A DNA stretch of 64,000 nt from Oscillospiraceae bacterium. GTDB lineage: Bacteria; Bacillota; Clostridia; Oscillospirales; Oscillospiraceae. The stretch covers positions 1 to 64,000 of the forward strand of contig JAFZDL010000105.1 of NCBI GenBank assembly GCA_017561205.1. The letters run 5' to 3'. A program made the translations under genes and the position numbers. Every line of letters begins with the position of its first letter. Position 1 is the first letter of the stretch. The notes beneath the pieces were generated by a model. The model worked only from the letters and a program-made list of their open reading frames with translations. It ran no database searches and was not told the DNA's origin. Of this stretch, positions 1 to 8,354 are shown in pieces.

Positions 1-668
1 ATCACTCTTGCGCCCTTGGGCAGCAGGATGGGCAGGCCCTGGCCAATCTCTTCCACAGTTGTGAAGAACTCCAGCTCACGGCCCAGCTTGTTGTGGTCAC
101 GCTTCAGCGCCTCTTCCTGGGCAGCCAGGTAAGCATCCAGCTCGTCCTTGGTGGGGAAACCGATGCCGTAGATTCTCTGCAGCATCTTGCGGTTGGAGTC
201 ACCCCGCCAGTAAGCGCCGCAGGACTTGGTCAGCTTAAAGCCGTTGTGGCGCAGGCGTCCGGTGTGATCCAGGTGAGGACCGGCGCACAGGTCGGTGAAC
301 TCGCCCTGGGTGTAGAAAGAGATCACAGCATCCTCGGGCAGATCTTCAATCAGTTCTACTTTGTAAGGCTCCTGCATAGACTCCATGTAGGCAATGGCTT
401 CAGCCCGGGGCTTTTCGGTGCGCTCCAGGCGGATACGCTCCTTGATGATCTTCTTCATCTCCGCCTCGATTTGGCTAAGATGGTCGGGGGTGAAGGAGAA
501 GGGGGCATCAAAGTCATAGTACCAGCCCTCATCAATGGCGGGGCCGATGGCCAGCTTTACTTCCGGCCACAAGCGCTTGACGGCCTGGGCCATCACATGG
601 GAACTGGTATGCCAGAAGGTTTTCCGGTATTCGGGGTTTTCAAAAGTGTACAGATTTTCTTCGCTCAT
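1..668 (-). CDS. thrS: Threonyl-tRNA synthetase (partial, 5' part)
   Basis: Charges tRNA-Thr with threonine in the cytoplasm. The visible 222 residues cover the editing (tRNA-SAD) domain and the start of the catalytic core: a zinc-type HxxxH in WHTSSHVMAQ (about residues 19-28), IGPAIDEGWYYDFD, and the SAD signature FTDLCAGPH, followed by KLTKSCGAYWRGD. The gene runs off the left edge. The start ATG sits behind a strong AAAGGAGG site. The protein begins directly at the editing domain, so the roughly 60-residue N-terminal TGS domain of classical ThrRS is missing. Expression is controlled by the T-box leader upstream. Identity is certain; the absence of TGS is read from the sequence. Confidence 0.95.
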   Translation of the reverse strand, partial: MSEENLYTFENPEYRKTFWHTSSHVMAQAVKRLWPEVKLAIGPAIDEGWYYDFDAPFSFTPDHLSQIEAEMKKIIKERIRLERTEKPRAEAIAYMESMQEPYKVELIEDLPEDAVISFYTQGEFTDLCAGPHLDHTGRLRHNGFKLTKSCGAYWRGDSNRKMLQRIYGIGFPTKDELDAYLAAQEEALKRDHNKLGRELEFFTTVEEIGQGLPILLPKGARV

Positions 669-687
669 TTTGTTTTCCTCCTTTTTT

Positions 688-829
688 TATGGGCGTCTCT
701 AAAAACTACCCTTTTGCGATTTGGTCGCATCTTTTCCCCCAACTCTTCACAGCGAAAAGCCCCCAATACACAAAGTATTCCGAGCTTTCCGCTGCTTGAT
801 TTGGCGTAAAATCTGCAGTCCTAATCATC
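688..829 (-). repeat. Dispersed repeat, copy A (thrS leader)
   Basis: Read on the minus strand, this stretch shares with 8355-8500 (plus strand) the core GAATACTTTGTGTATT. The flanks also align: GATGAWT..GG upstream, then TGTG.AG..TTG.GG.AAAAGAT.CG, and a CCCA..TAAAAA end. It lies between the T-box terminator and the thrS ribosome binding site. It has no convincing coding capacity. Confidence 0.65.
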
Positions 830-863
830 AAAAAGCAGTTTGTAGAGATCGCCTGTGGGGAAG

Positions 864-1105
864 GTAAAAAAATACTCCCATCCCCTGAAAGATCAGGGGT
901 GGGATACAAAGTATTCCACGGTTCCACCCTGGTTGCAAGTTGCCTTGCCACTCATTGGCACTATAACGGGTGCTCCCGTCCAGCCATTTCCGACCGGCAG
1001 CTCAGAAGTGGTATCGCACCGAACAGCAACAAGACCCTTTCACCGAACAGGTCTCTCTCTGGGAAGCCAATGCAGGCGCGCGTGTCTTCATCGCAGCTTT
1101 TTGAC
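864..1105 (-). promoter_or_regulatory. T-box riboswitch of thrS
   Basis: On the minus strand the conserved T-box AGGGTGGAACCGTG lies at about 918-931. It is followed by an intrinsic terminator (CCCACCCCTGA / TCAGGGGATGGG, T7) at 864-915. Pairing of the T-box with the 5' side of the terminator stem gives the usual antiterminator. A candidate specifier ACC (threonine) lies at 1010-1012 in GATACCACTTCTGAG. Uncharged tRNA-Thr would bind the leader and allow read-through into thrS. The T-box sequence and terminator are seen directly; the specifier position is my inference. Confidence 0.9.
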
Positions 1106-1111
1106 TTAACA

Positions 1112-1140
1112 ACTATACCATATTTATTACAAAATGTCAA
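1112..1140 (-). promoter_or_regulatory. Sigma-A-type promoter of thrS
   Basis: On the minus strand TTGACA (1135-1140), a 17-bp spacer and TATAGT (1112-1117). It is placed just upstream of the T-box leader. Confidence 0.8.
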
Positions 1141-1428
1141 TCCTCGGGCCAAAGTGGAGGGCTACCGCGTTGTCAAGGGGGTGATTTTTCGCTTTAGTGG
1201 AGTAAATTTCCGGAAAAAGTTACAAAATCGGTTTACCATAATTGGGGTTGCGGTTATTTTCAGCACCGGATACACATTTTTCCCTATTTTGTCAAAAATT
1301 GACAGTAAACACCAATATCTTGTGTGTAAATTGCATAGATATCGCAAGAAATTGACAAGGAGTTAACATAATATTCTATGCATAAAATCCTAAAATGTTA
1401 TCGTTTCTCGGCATTTTCTAGAAAAGAC
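1141..1428. other. Intergenic stretch without recognised gene
   Basis: AT-rich spacer between the divergent thrS and YabE-like promoters. I see no conserved open reading frame, RNA gene or strong hairpin in it. Confidence 0.5.
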
Positions 1429-1456
1429 TTGACTTTTTCTAATTTTTTGTTATAAT
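1429..1456 (+). promoter_or_regulatory. Promoter of the YabE-like gene
   Basis: TTGACT (1429-1434), a 16-bp spacer and TATAAT (1451-1456). The transcript would begin with a small hairpin (CAATCCGA/TCGGATTG, 1464-1482) and have a leader of about 95 nt. Confidence 0.7.
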
Positions 1457-1556
1457 ACCTTTGCAATCCGATTTCGGATTGTATTTCTTTGTAACTTTTT
1501 GATACCGTTTGTAACGATATCCATCACTTCGATTTTTATGAAAGGAGGTCCTTCCC

Positions 1557-2636
1557 ATGCAGTTTCTCGCTCCCTCAATATTTCGCAAAAAGAACCGCTT
1601 TATAGCAACAATTGCGATGCTTTTGGTGGCAGCTTGCCTGGTAGGTACCCTTTCCCACACGGCCCAAGCCGAAAATACATTTGTGATTACCGATGGTGAA
1701 GCAGTGAAGGTTCACACCACCACTACCACCGACCCTAAGCTGGTCCTTGCGGAAGCAGGCTTCTCCCTGACTGAGAGCGATTCCTACACCACCACAGAAA
1801 ACGACGGTGTATCTGAGATCAATGTCCAACGGGTGCAGAACATCACAGTGTACAACGGCAACGAGATCTTGACAGCCACCACTTACGGTGATCCCCTGCG
1901 TGATCTGCTGGACCGTTTGGGAGTTACAATTGATGAAAATGTTGTCGTTTCCGTTCCTTTGGACACCATTACTTACTCCGGTATGCAGGTTCGCATCGAC
2001 AGCATCGGTCAGGCCACTGAGCGTTACACCGTAGAAGTCCCCTTTGAGACTGTTTACTGCGATGATCCTTCCCTGCCCCTGGGTGAAGAGAAGGTCTTGG
2101 TAACCGGTGTTCCCGGCCAGGCTATTCGCACCTCCTCTGTAACCTATGTAAACGGTGAGGAAAACAGCCGCACTGTCCTGGAAGAGGCCGTCACCACCGA
2201 GCCTGTGGATCAGGTGATCGCAGTGGGCACCGGTGAGCAGGTCGGCAAGGTCAGCGATCAGCCCATCATTGGCAACGGTTTTATCGTCCTGCCCTCCGGT
2301 GAGGTTTTGAACTACACCCGCACCGAGACGTTTGTGGCTACCGCCTATACCCATTTCGACAGTGGCTGTGACGAGTACACCTCCAACGGCGCTAAGGTTA
2401 AGTGGGGTGTTGTCGCTGTTGATCCCAGTGTGATCCCCTACGGCACCCGGATGTTCATTGTTGCCAACGACGGTTCCTATGTCTACGGCCTCAGCACCGC
2501 AGAGGACTGCGGCGGCGACATCGTAGATCACCGTTTGGACCTGTATATGCCTACTCTGGAGCAGGCATATGCTTTCGGTGTCCGTAACTGCACCGTGTAC
2601 TTCCTCGGCGGCGCCGACTGGAAGGATAACGCATAA
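1557..2636 (+). CDS. YabE-like secreted cell-wall protein (DUF348-G5-3D)
   Basis: Exported protein of 359 aa, probably a peptidoglycan-active enzyme related to resuscitation-promoting/MltA-like factors. A signal peptide covers residues 1 to about 38, with a cut after HTAQA. DUF348 repeats follow (about 42-135), then a G5 domain (about 150-235) and a C-terminal 3D domain. The 3D domain carries its signature acidic residues in AEDCGGDIVDHRLDLY. The start follows a perfect AAAGGAGG. In Bacillus the homologue yabE lies beside rnmV and ksgA; here it is followed directly by rsmA, so the neighbourhood is conserved apart from the missing rnmV. The family is clear; the exact bond cleaved is not. Confidence 0.88.
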   Translation: MQFLAPSIFRKKNRFIATIAMLLVAACLVGTLSHTAQAENTFVITDGEAVKVHTTTTTDPKLVLAEAGFSLTESDSYTTTENDGVSEINVQRVQNITVYNGNEILTATTYGDPLRDLLDRLGVTIDENVVVSVPLDTITYSGMQVRIDSIGQATERYTVEVPFETVYCDDPSLPLGEEKVLVTGVPGQAIRTSSVTYVNGEENSRTVLEEAVTTEPVDQVIAVGTGEQVGKVSDQPIIGNGFIVLPSGEVLNYTRTETFVATAYTHFDSGCDEYTSNGAKVKWGVVAVDPSVIPYGTRMFIVANDGSYVYGLSTAEDCGGDIVDHRLDLYMPTLEQAYAFGVRNCTVYFLGGADWKDNA

Positions 2637-2649
2637 TTTCATTGCAAAT

Positions 2650-2693
2650 CCGCCTTTTTCGTGCTATGATAGCAGGAGAAAGGCGGTTTTTTT
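2650..2693 (+). terminator. Terminator hairpin ending at the rsmA start codon
   Basis: CCGCCTTT and AAAGGCGG pair across a 21-nt loop and are followed by T7. The next three bases are the ATG of rsmA. The loop contains an AGGAG sequence, so the structure could both end the upstream transcript and mask the rsmA ribosome binding site. Confidence 0.65.
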
Positions 2694-3560
2694 ATGATCG
2701 ATGTATGTGATATTCAAATAATGAAGCCATTGCTTGCCGCGCACGGCTTTCATTTTTCAAAAGCAAAAGGTCAGAACTTTCTCATCGCCCGGTGGGTGCC
2801 GGAGCGAATCGCAGAGGAAGCCGGGGTGGATAATACCGCCGGTGTGTTGGAAATCGGCCCGGGCATCGGCCCGCTGACCCAGCAGCTGGCCCTGCGGGCA
2901 GGAAAAGTCTGCGCCGTGGAGCTGGACAAGCGGTTAGAGCCCATCCTTGCCGCCACTGTGGGCGAATTTTCCAATTTGGAAATCATTTGGGACGATGTGT
3001 TGAAACAAAACATCCCCGGGTTGGTTGCTGAGAAATTCCCCGGACTGCGGCCTATGGCCTGCGCCAACCTGCCCTACTACATCACCTCCCCCATTCTGTC
3101 CGCTCTATTGGAGGCAGAATGCTTCCAAGCAGTGACGGTTATGGTGCAGAAGGAAGTTGCCCTGCGGATCGCCGCAAAGCCCGGTACAGCGGACTACAGC
3201 GCCTTTACGGTGTTCTGTCAGTATTACGCCCAGCCGGAGATTCTCTTTGATGTGCCGGCCCACTGCTTCCTGCCCCAGCCTAAGGTCACTTCCGCGGTGG
3301 TAACTCTGAAGACCTACGAGCAATCTCCTTGGGACATTGTCGACAAGGCCATCTTCTTCCGCACCGTCAAAGCCAGCTTTGCCATGCGGCGGAAAAAGCT
3401 CCTCAACGGCTTGGCTGCCGGTTTCTCGGAACTGGGTAAAGACGCTTTGGCGGAAATCATTGCCGAATGCGGCTTTGAGGAGAATGTGCGGGGTGAAACT
3501 TTGTCCATTGCCCAGTTTGCAAGTTTGTCGAATGCCATTTACAGGAGAAAAGCAAAATGA
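2694..3560 (+). CDS. rsmA: 16S rRNA (adenine-N6,N6)-dimethyltransferase RsmA/KsgA
   Basis: Dimethylates the two adjacent adenosines in helix 45 of 16S rRNA, using S-adenosylmethionine, late in 30S assembly. The 288 aa show the family landmarks in order: KGQNFL, the SAM-binding motif EIGPGIGPLT (about residue 52), the catalytic NLPYYI (about 125), and the C-terminal FLPQPKVTSAVV and FAMRRKKLLN segments. The start has only a weak site (AAGGCGG) buried in the preceding hairpin; an internal ATG at 2721 is a second candidate. The 3' end overlaps the next gene by ATGA, implying translational coupling. Confidence 0.95.
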   Translation: MIDVCDIQIMKPLLAAHGFHFSKAKGQNFLIARWVPERIAEEAGVDNTAGVLEIGPGIGPLTQQLALRAGKVCAVELDKRLEPILAATVGEFSNLEIIWDDVLKQNIPGLVAEKFPGLRPMACANLPYYITSPILSALLEAECFQAVTVMVQKEVALRIAAKPGTADYSAFTVFCQYYAQPEILFDVPAHCFLPQPKVTSAVVTLKTYEQSPWDIVDKAIFFRTVKASFAMRRKKLLNGLAAGFSELGKDALAEIIAECGFEENVRGETLSIAQFASLSNAIYRRKAK

Positions 3561-4243
3561 TCGAATTTCTGTTCCTTGATCTGGATGATACCATTTTGGA
3601 CTTCCACAAGGCAGAGCGGGTAGCCTTGGAGAAAACCCTGCGGTCTTTGGGCTTAGAGCCTACGGATACCGTAATGAGCCGCTACAGCCAAATCAATAAA
3701 GAACACTGGGAACGGCTTGAGCGCAAAGAGATCACCCGGGAATTTCTCCTGGTGAGCCGATTTGCCCAGCTGATGGAAGAATTTGGTATTGCAGTATCTG
3801 CAGAGCTTTGCGCCCGGACTTACGAAAACAATCTGTCCATCGGTCATTACTTTATGCCCGGCGCCCGGGAGGCCGTGGAGGCCTTAAGCAAGAAATACAA
3901 GCTTTACATCACCAGCAACGGCACTTCCAAGATTCAGGCCGGTCGGCTGGAAAGCGCCGCCATCAGCCATTTCTTCCAGGATATTTTCATCTCACAGGAT
4001 ATTGGCATCAACAAGCCGGACAAGGGCTATTTCGACCGGTGTTTTGCCCGGATCCGCGGCTTTGATCCCAACAAGGCTATGATCGTGGGTGACAGCCTGA
4101 CCTCGGATATTTTAGGCGGCAAGCAGGCAGGTATCGCTACCTGCTGGGTCAATCCCAAGGGCGCGCAACCCCGGGCAGATATCGTCCCCGATTACGAGAT
4201 CCCCTCCCTTGCGCAATTAGAAGAACTTTTGGAAACCATATAA
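3557..4243 (+). CDS. HAD-superfamily phosphatase, YjjG-like nucleotidase
   Basis: Cytoplasmic HAD hydrolase of 228 aa resembling the YjjG group, which dephosphorylates (non-canonical) pyrimidine nucleotides. All four HAD motifs are visible: the nucleophile pair D8/D10 in FLDLDDTI, TSNGT for motif II, the lysine in INKPDKGYF, and VGDSLTSDI for motif IV. A helical cap follows motif I, as in YjjG. The gene overlaps rsmA by four bases and ends just before a terminator. The family call is firm; the substrate is inferred from similarity. Confidence 0.85.
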   Translation: MIEFLFLDLDDTILDFHKAERVALEKTLRSLGLEPTDTVMSRYSQINKEHWERLERKEITREFLLVSRFAQLMEEFGIAVSAELCARTYENNLSIGHYFMPGAREAVEALSKKYKLYITSNGTSKIQAGRLESAAISHFFQDIFISQDIGINKPDKGYFDRCFARIRGFDPNKAMIVGDSLTSDILGGKQAGIATCWVNPKGAQPRADIVPDYEIPSLAQLEELLETI

Positions 4244-4270
4244 AAAAGACCGCCCAAGGGCGGTCTTTTT
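4244..4270. terminator. Bidirectional terminator
   Basis: Stem AAGACCGCCC / GGGCGGTCTT with A- and T-runs on both sides. It separates the convergent HAD gene and acyltransferase gene. Confidence 0.85.
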
Positions 4271-4271
4271 G

Positions 4272-5540
4272 TTATACTGCAACTTTTCTGCATTTTTTCA
4301 GCTTGTACAGTTCCTCGGCGGCCAAGCGGGTCTTTGCTACCACATCTCCGTCTTTGGGGAAGCAGTAATAAAGGGCATCGTGATTGCCAATACAGATCAC
4401 ATCGCCGATCTCATACCAATAGTAATCCGAGTACAGGCTGTAGCAGGCCAGCGGGCCTTGCTCATATTGCAGCTTGCCGTCGCAGCCGGTCAGGCGGAAG
4501 CCGTTTTCATCGTGGACAAGCTTTCCTTCGCCTACCATATAGAGTGCCTTGGTATTTACCAAAATGCCGATGTCCACATCTTTTTCCAACCGGTATATAC
4601 CATCTTCCAGCTCCTTGCGGACCTGTTGCCGCTGCCAGGCATACCAATCGGGAATGTGAGTAAAGGCGGCATCCTCGGCTTGCAGGTAGCCATATTCGTC
4701 CAATGTATAGACCTTGCCGCAGTTTTTGCAGGTAAGGGTAATTCCCTCGCCCACGGTCTGACCCTCAGCATGGCAATGGGGACATTTGTACAAAATGCGG
4801 TTTAAGCCGTCCGCCCGGAAAGGCTCGTCTACCACGATTTTATTCTCCTGCTGGTAATGGAAATTGTCAAAGGAGAATGCCGCGTCCAGGCGGGCATCCA
4901 GCTCCGCCACAGTCAGCTGCTTCAATTCTTCCTTGGTTGCTAAGCAAGTCACATCCGCGCGAACAGTCACTTTCCGTTTTTGCAGGCAGTTGTACAGCGG
5001 ATCCCGGGCAAAAGCGCCCTGGGTGATCACCGTCACCACCGGCACATTCAGCTTTTTCAGCAGAACGCCCATTTTCCGGGGCAAGGGGGTGGCTGTGCCG
5101 TCAAAGGAATAGCTGGCCTCCGGGTACATCAGCACACTGACCTTTTTCTTCTTCAGCAGGTATTCCATATCCCGGATCAGGCTCACATCGCTGACAAATT
5201 TCTGGGTGGGAATACAACCCAACAGCCGCATCAGCAGCGTTTTACCTACAAAGCCGTCAGAGGTGCAGACAATGCCGTAACGCTTGGGGAAAAAGATCCG
5301 GGAAACGATTTTTAAGTCAATGAAGCTGGAATGGTTCATCAAGATGAGGCAAGGTTCATTCTTGTCGATTTTCTCCATTCCGTGGGTCTTATAGGTGAAT
5401 TTGGTGGGAAACAGGTCAAAAATCGCCAGCACACGCACCACAAGCTGCAGCAAAAGCAGTGGTTTTAAGGGGTTGCGATGCTTACTGCGGGGTAAGGCCA
5501 TTACTTTTTCGTAGGGAAGCCGTTTGGTTTTGATTTTCAT
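4272..5540 (-). CDS. PlsC-type acyltransferase with C-terminal zinc ribbon
   Basis: Membrane-associated acyltransferase of the 1-acyl-sn-glycerol-3-phosphate acyltransferase superfamily (422 aa). A hydrophobic stretch at about residues 26-45 is followed by the catalytic HX4D motif (H70-D75, NHSSFID) and the substrate-binding YPEASYS segment. Beyond the roughly 220-residue core is an extra C-terminal half with a zinc ribbon (CPHC...CKNC, about 254-276). The tail then resembles a treble-clef/SPFH-like accessory region I cannot name. The 1-acylglycerol-3-phosphate substrate is inferred; the extension makes a specialised role possible. The gene stands alone with convergent neighbours. Confidence 0.8.
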   Translation of the reverse strand: MKIKTKRLPYEKVMALPRSKHRNPLKPLLLLQLVVRVLAIFDLFPTKFTYKTHGMEKIDKNEPCLILMNHSSFIDLKIVSRIFFPKRYGIVCTSDGFVGKTLLMRLLGCIPTQKFVSDVSLIRDMEYLLKKKKVSVLMYPEASYSFDGTATPLPRKMGVLLKKLNVPVVTVITQGAFARDPLYNCLQKRKVTVRADVTCLATKEELKQLTVAELDARLDAAFSFDNFHYQQENKIVVDEPFRADGLNRILYKCPHCHAEGQTVGEGITLTCKNCGKVYTLDEYGYLQAEDAAFTHIPDWYAWQRQQVRKELEDGIYRLEKDVDIGILVNTKALYMVGEGKLVHDENGFRLTGCDGKLQYEQGPLACYSLYSDYYWYEIGDVICIGNHDALYYCFPKDGDVVAKTRLAAEELYKLKKCRKVAV

Positions 5541-5605
5541 TGCGGGATACCTACTCTTTCTTTTTTTACCCCATCATTCTACTATATCCGGCAAAAGATA
5601 GCAAG

Positions 5606-5642
5606 CAAAAAAACAGGAGAGGAAAACCTCTCCTGTTTTTTG
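5606..5642 (-). terminator. Terminator after jag
   Basis: Stem AAACAGGAGAGG / CCTCTCCTGTTT with T-run. It ends the rnpA-yidD-yidC-jag transcript. Confidence 0.85.
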
Positions 5643-5643
5643 A

Positions 5644-6483
5644 TTAGCGAACGTATTCGATGACCACACGGCGGTTAGGCTCGGTGCCAATGGAATAGGT
5701 GGTGATGCGGTCGGTGTCCTGCAAGGTTGCGTGGATCACGTGACGCTCGTAAGCGTTCATGGGCTCCAGGGTGGTGCGGCGGTGAGCCTTCAGCACCTGC
5801 TGAGCCTTCTTATTTGCGTAACGGCGCAGGGAGTCCTCGCGCTTCTGACGGTAGCACTCAGCATCCACATTGATGCGGATATGACCCTCAACACCACGGT
5901 TGACGGTGTAGTTAGCCAGGTGCTGCAGGGCATCCAGAGTGTCGCCGCGGCGGCCGATGAGATAACCCAGGTCCTCGCCGGTGAGCTCTACCATATAGGT
6001 GTTGTCCTCGCCCTTCCAGGCGTGGGGAACAGCCTCAGAGCCCATGTGCTCCAACAGTCCTTTCAGGAACACCTCAATTTTCTCCTCCACAGAGCCGGGA
6101 GCGGCAGGTGCGTACTCCTTGGGCTCGGCCTTAACCTCAACCTTGGGTGCTTCTGCCTTCTTTGCAGGCTTGGGCTCTGCCTTTGCAGGCTTAGGTTCAG
6201 CCTTGGGAGCCTCTACCTTGGGCTCTTCCTTGGGCACAAACTTGGCCTTGGGCTTGGAACGGGAAGCGGAAGACAGCGCTACCTTGGGGGCTTCAGGTTC
6301 GGGATCAGGTGCTTCATAGGTCACCTGCACCTTGGCAGGGGTTGCGCCAAAGCCCAGGAAACCGGCCTTGGCCTGGGAAAGAACCTGAACGGAAACATTG
6401 TCCCGATCCAGTCCCAGCTGGGCAAGGGCATTCTCGATGGCAGCATCGATGGTTTTGCCCGTAGTTACAATGGTCTTTTCCAT
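5644..6483 (-). CDS. jag: RNA-binding protein Jag/KhpB (EloR)
   Basis: RNA-binding protein encoded with YidC in most Firmicutes; in streptococci KhpB/EloR partners with KhpA to control cell elongation. The 279 aa have a Jag-N domain (about 1-55, VQVLSQAKAGFLGFG) and a low-complexity linker rich in Pro, Ala, Lys and Glu (about 60-125). A KH-like domain (about 130-205, with GRRGDTLDAL) and a C-terminal R3H domain (about 207-279, NAYERHVIH) follow. The gene starts 2 bp after yidC ends, consistent with co-translation. Confidence 0.92.
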   Translation of the reverse strand: MEKTIVTTGKTIDAAIENALAQLGLDRDNVSVQVLSQAKAGFLGFGATPAKVQVTYEAPDPEPEAPKVALSSASRSKPKAKFVPKEEPKVEAPKAEPKPAKAEPKPAKKAEAPKVEVKAEPKEYAPAAPGSVEEKIEVFLKGLLEHMGSEAVPHAWKGEDNTYMVELTGEDLGYLIGRRGDTLDALQHLANYTVNRGVEGHIRINVDAECYRQKREDSLRRYANKKAQQVLKAHRRTTLEPMNAYERHVIHATLQDTDRITTYSIGTEPNRRVVIEYVR

Positions 6484-6485
6484 GT

Positions 6486-7712
6486 TTATTCCTCCGTATT
6501 CTCGGAAGTATACCGGTTGGGGTCATAGTTGCGGCCCTTGCAGTAAGGACGGCTGGGAATGCCGGACATCACGGTGGGTGCTTTCTCCTCGGCTTCCTCT
6601 TCGGTAATCAGACCCTTCTTAATGGCATACTCCTTGGCAGCAGCGGCCTTAGCGGCCTCCTGCTCCTTCTGTTGCTGCTGCTGCAGCTTTTTCTTGCTGG
6701 TGTTGGCGGTGATGCCGTCGGGGTTGGCAGCCCGGCGCTCAGCGCGCACGCGCTCCTTCTCGGCTTCGATTGCCTCTTGCTCCATTGCCTTTGCCAGGCG
6801 GACAGCATCCTCGGCATCATAGATCTTCCGATACTTCTTGGTCAGATACACATCAATTGCCGTGGACACCAAGCCCTGGATAAACCAGTAAAGGCTCAAT
6901 GCGCAGGGAATACCAAAACCAATCCACAGAGACATCAAGGGGAACATATACATCATAACCTTGTTGCTCTGATTGGCTTGAGAATTCTTGGCAGTTTCCT
7001 TGTCCTGCAGACCCTTTTCGTCGGTAACCAGAGAGTTATTCATCTTCTGGGAGATGAGCATACTCAGCACCTGGCCGCCGGCAGACAGCAAAGGCAGCAG
7101 GAATGCGCCGATGGTAGCCCAGTTCCAAACTTCCCAGGCAAACACATTGAAGGAAGGGATCTTGCCCAAGTCAATACCCAGGAAACCAAACTGAATACCC
7201 TCCAGGGTCTCAGGGTGACCCACAATGCTCTTCAACTGCTCTGCATACTGGGGGATCAATTGGGCAGCGGTCAACTGGTCGTAATAATCGTTCTTACCAA
7301 AGACAGTGGGGTCGAGGTCCTTAATCACTTTGACAATTTCTTTCGCCACATCTGCATTCTCATGGAGCAGATAAGTGATTGGCTCACGGACCACATTATA
7401 CAAAGGAATCAGCAAAAACAGGGGTAGCAAGCTCCAAAGGCAGCCAGCACCCATACCCACGCCCTCTTCCTTATAAAGAGCCTGGGTGGCTTCAGACAGC
7501 TTCTGCTGGTCATTGGCATACTTCTTCTGCAAAGCCTGCAACCTAGGCTGCAGGCGGGACATCTTCATAGTGCTCTTCTTGCTCTTGGCAGTAGCCGGGA
7601 GCAGGATCAGCTTCAGAACGATGGCAAAGATGATCAGCGCAACACCGTAGTTAGAGGTGAGCTGATACAGCCAGGCCAGCAGATAGCCAAAGGGGATACG
7701 AATAAAATCCAT
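6486..7712 (-). CDS. yidC: Membrane protein insertase YidC (SpoIIIJ/OxaA type)
   Basis: Inserts proteins into the cytoplasmic membrane, alone or with SecYEG. The 408-aa protein has the five-helix YidC/Oxa1 core: the first helix near residues 12-35, the charged cytoplasmic loop SKKSTMKMSRLQPRLQALQKKY, a helix at VGMGAGCLWSLLPLFLLIPL, and the last helices around VMMYMFPLMSLWIGFGIPCALSLYW. The C-terminal tail is long, charged and Gln-rich (about 320-390). It is a Gram-positive form without the large periplasmic domain. The operon is rnpA-yidD-yidC-jag. Confidence 0.95.
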   Translation of the reverse strand: MDFIRIPFGYLLAWLYQLTSNYGVALIIFAIVLKLILLPATAKSKKSTMKMSRLQPRLQALQKKYANDQQKLSEATQALYKEEGVGMGAGCLWSLLPLFLLIPLYNVVREPITYLLHENADVAKEIVKVIKDLDPTVFGKNDYYDQLTAAQLIPQYAEQLKSIVGHPETLEGIQFGFLGIDLGKIPSFNVFAWEVWNWATIGAFLLPLLSAGGQVLSMLISQKMNNSLVTDEKGLQDKETAKNSQANQSNKVMMYMFPLMSLWIGFGIPCALSLYWFIQGLVSTAIDVYLTKKYRKIYDAEDAVRLAKAMEQEAIEAEKERVRAERRAANPDGITANTSKKKLQQQQQKEQEAAKAAAAKEYAIKKGLITEEEAEEKAPTVMSGIPSRPYCKGRNYDPNRYTSENTEE

Positions 7713-7723
7713 AGTTTTCCTCC

Positions 7724-7936
7724 TTAAGGCACGGGGTCAATGAAATCCCCTTTATAAAAGGGATTGCAGCGCAAAAAACGCTTAAGGGCCAAGAAACCGC
7801 CCTTAAAAGCCCCATATTTTTCAATAGCTTCCATTGCGTAAGCGGAGCAGGTAGGCGTAAATCGACAACAGGCAGGACGATAGGGAGAGATGTGATTGCG
7901 ATAAAAGCGAATCAGAGACAGGAGTAGTTTTTTCAT
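7724..7936 (-). CDS. yidD: Membrane protein insertion efficiency factor YidD
   Basis: Small 70-aa membrane-peripheral protein that helps YidC-dependent insertion. It shows the family pattern [20 protein letters not shown], with the conserved cysteine cluster, then [10 protein letters not shown] and RCNPF near the end. It overlaps rnpA by 4 bp and lies 11 bp upstream of yidC, the usual arrangement. Confidence 0.93.
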   Translation of the reverse strand: MKKLLLSLIRFYRNHISPYRPACCRFTPTCSAYAMEAIEKYGAFKGGFLALKRFLRCNPFYKGDFIDPVP

Positions 7937-8271
7937 TGCTCTTTCAAAATCCCGGCTTTTTCAGCCAGGGACAGGTACGCATCGGTGAGCTTGCGGAATT
8001 CGGCATGAATACACCGGCTCCGGGCAACCACCACAATATCCCAACCGGGGGTGAACTTGTCCTCATTGAGACGGTAAATCTCTCTTAAGCGACGGCGCAC
8101 CCGGTTGCGGACCACTGCGTGGCCCAGCTTTTTGCCGGTGGTAATGCCCACCCGGTTGATTCCCAAGCGATTGGGCCGGGCATACAGCACCAGATACCCA
8201 TTGGCTTGGCCGGAAGTGGCATACAAGCGTCTAAAAATATGATTCAGCTTCAACGCGCAGGAAAATTTCAT
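7933..8271 (-). CDS. rnpA: Ribonuclease P protein component
   Basis: Protein subunit of RNase P, which binds the 5' leader of pre-tRNAs. The 112 aa carry the signature RNxxRRRLRE ([16 protein letters not shown], about residues 53-68) preceded by [11 protein letters not shown]. The start follows GGAGAGATAGTT. Unlike most Firmicutes, rnpA is separated from rpmH by about 315 bp holding a repeat and the rpmH terminator, so it probably has its own, not obvious, promoter. Confidence 0.94.
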   Translation of the reverse strand: MKFSCALKLNHIFRRLYATSGQANGYLVLYARPNRLGINRVGITTGKKLGHAVVRNRVRRRLREIYRLNEDKFTPGWDIVVVARSRCIHAEFRKLTDAYLSLAEKAGILKEQ

Positions 8272-8354
8272 AACTATCTCTCCATAGTATTCCCTTGCAA
8301 ATTCAGGAAGTCACAGCAGTAAAACCCCAGGCAGGCTTGAAGAAATGGATTGTC

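Noticed and set aside
899..1366. 155-codon frame over the thrS leader
   Set aside because: It runs through the T-box and terminator on the opposite strand and lacks protein-like features.
1575..2642. 355-codon open frame antisense to the YabE-like gene
   Set aside because: Exact shadow of a gene with signal peptide and known domains; no ribosome binding site and no family resemblance.
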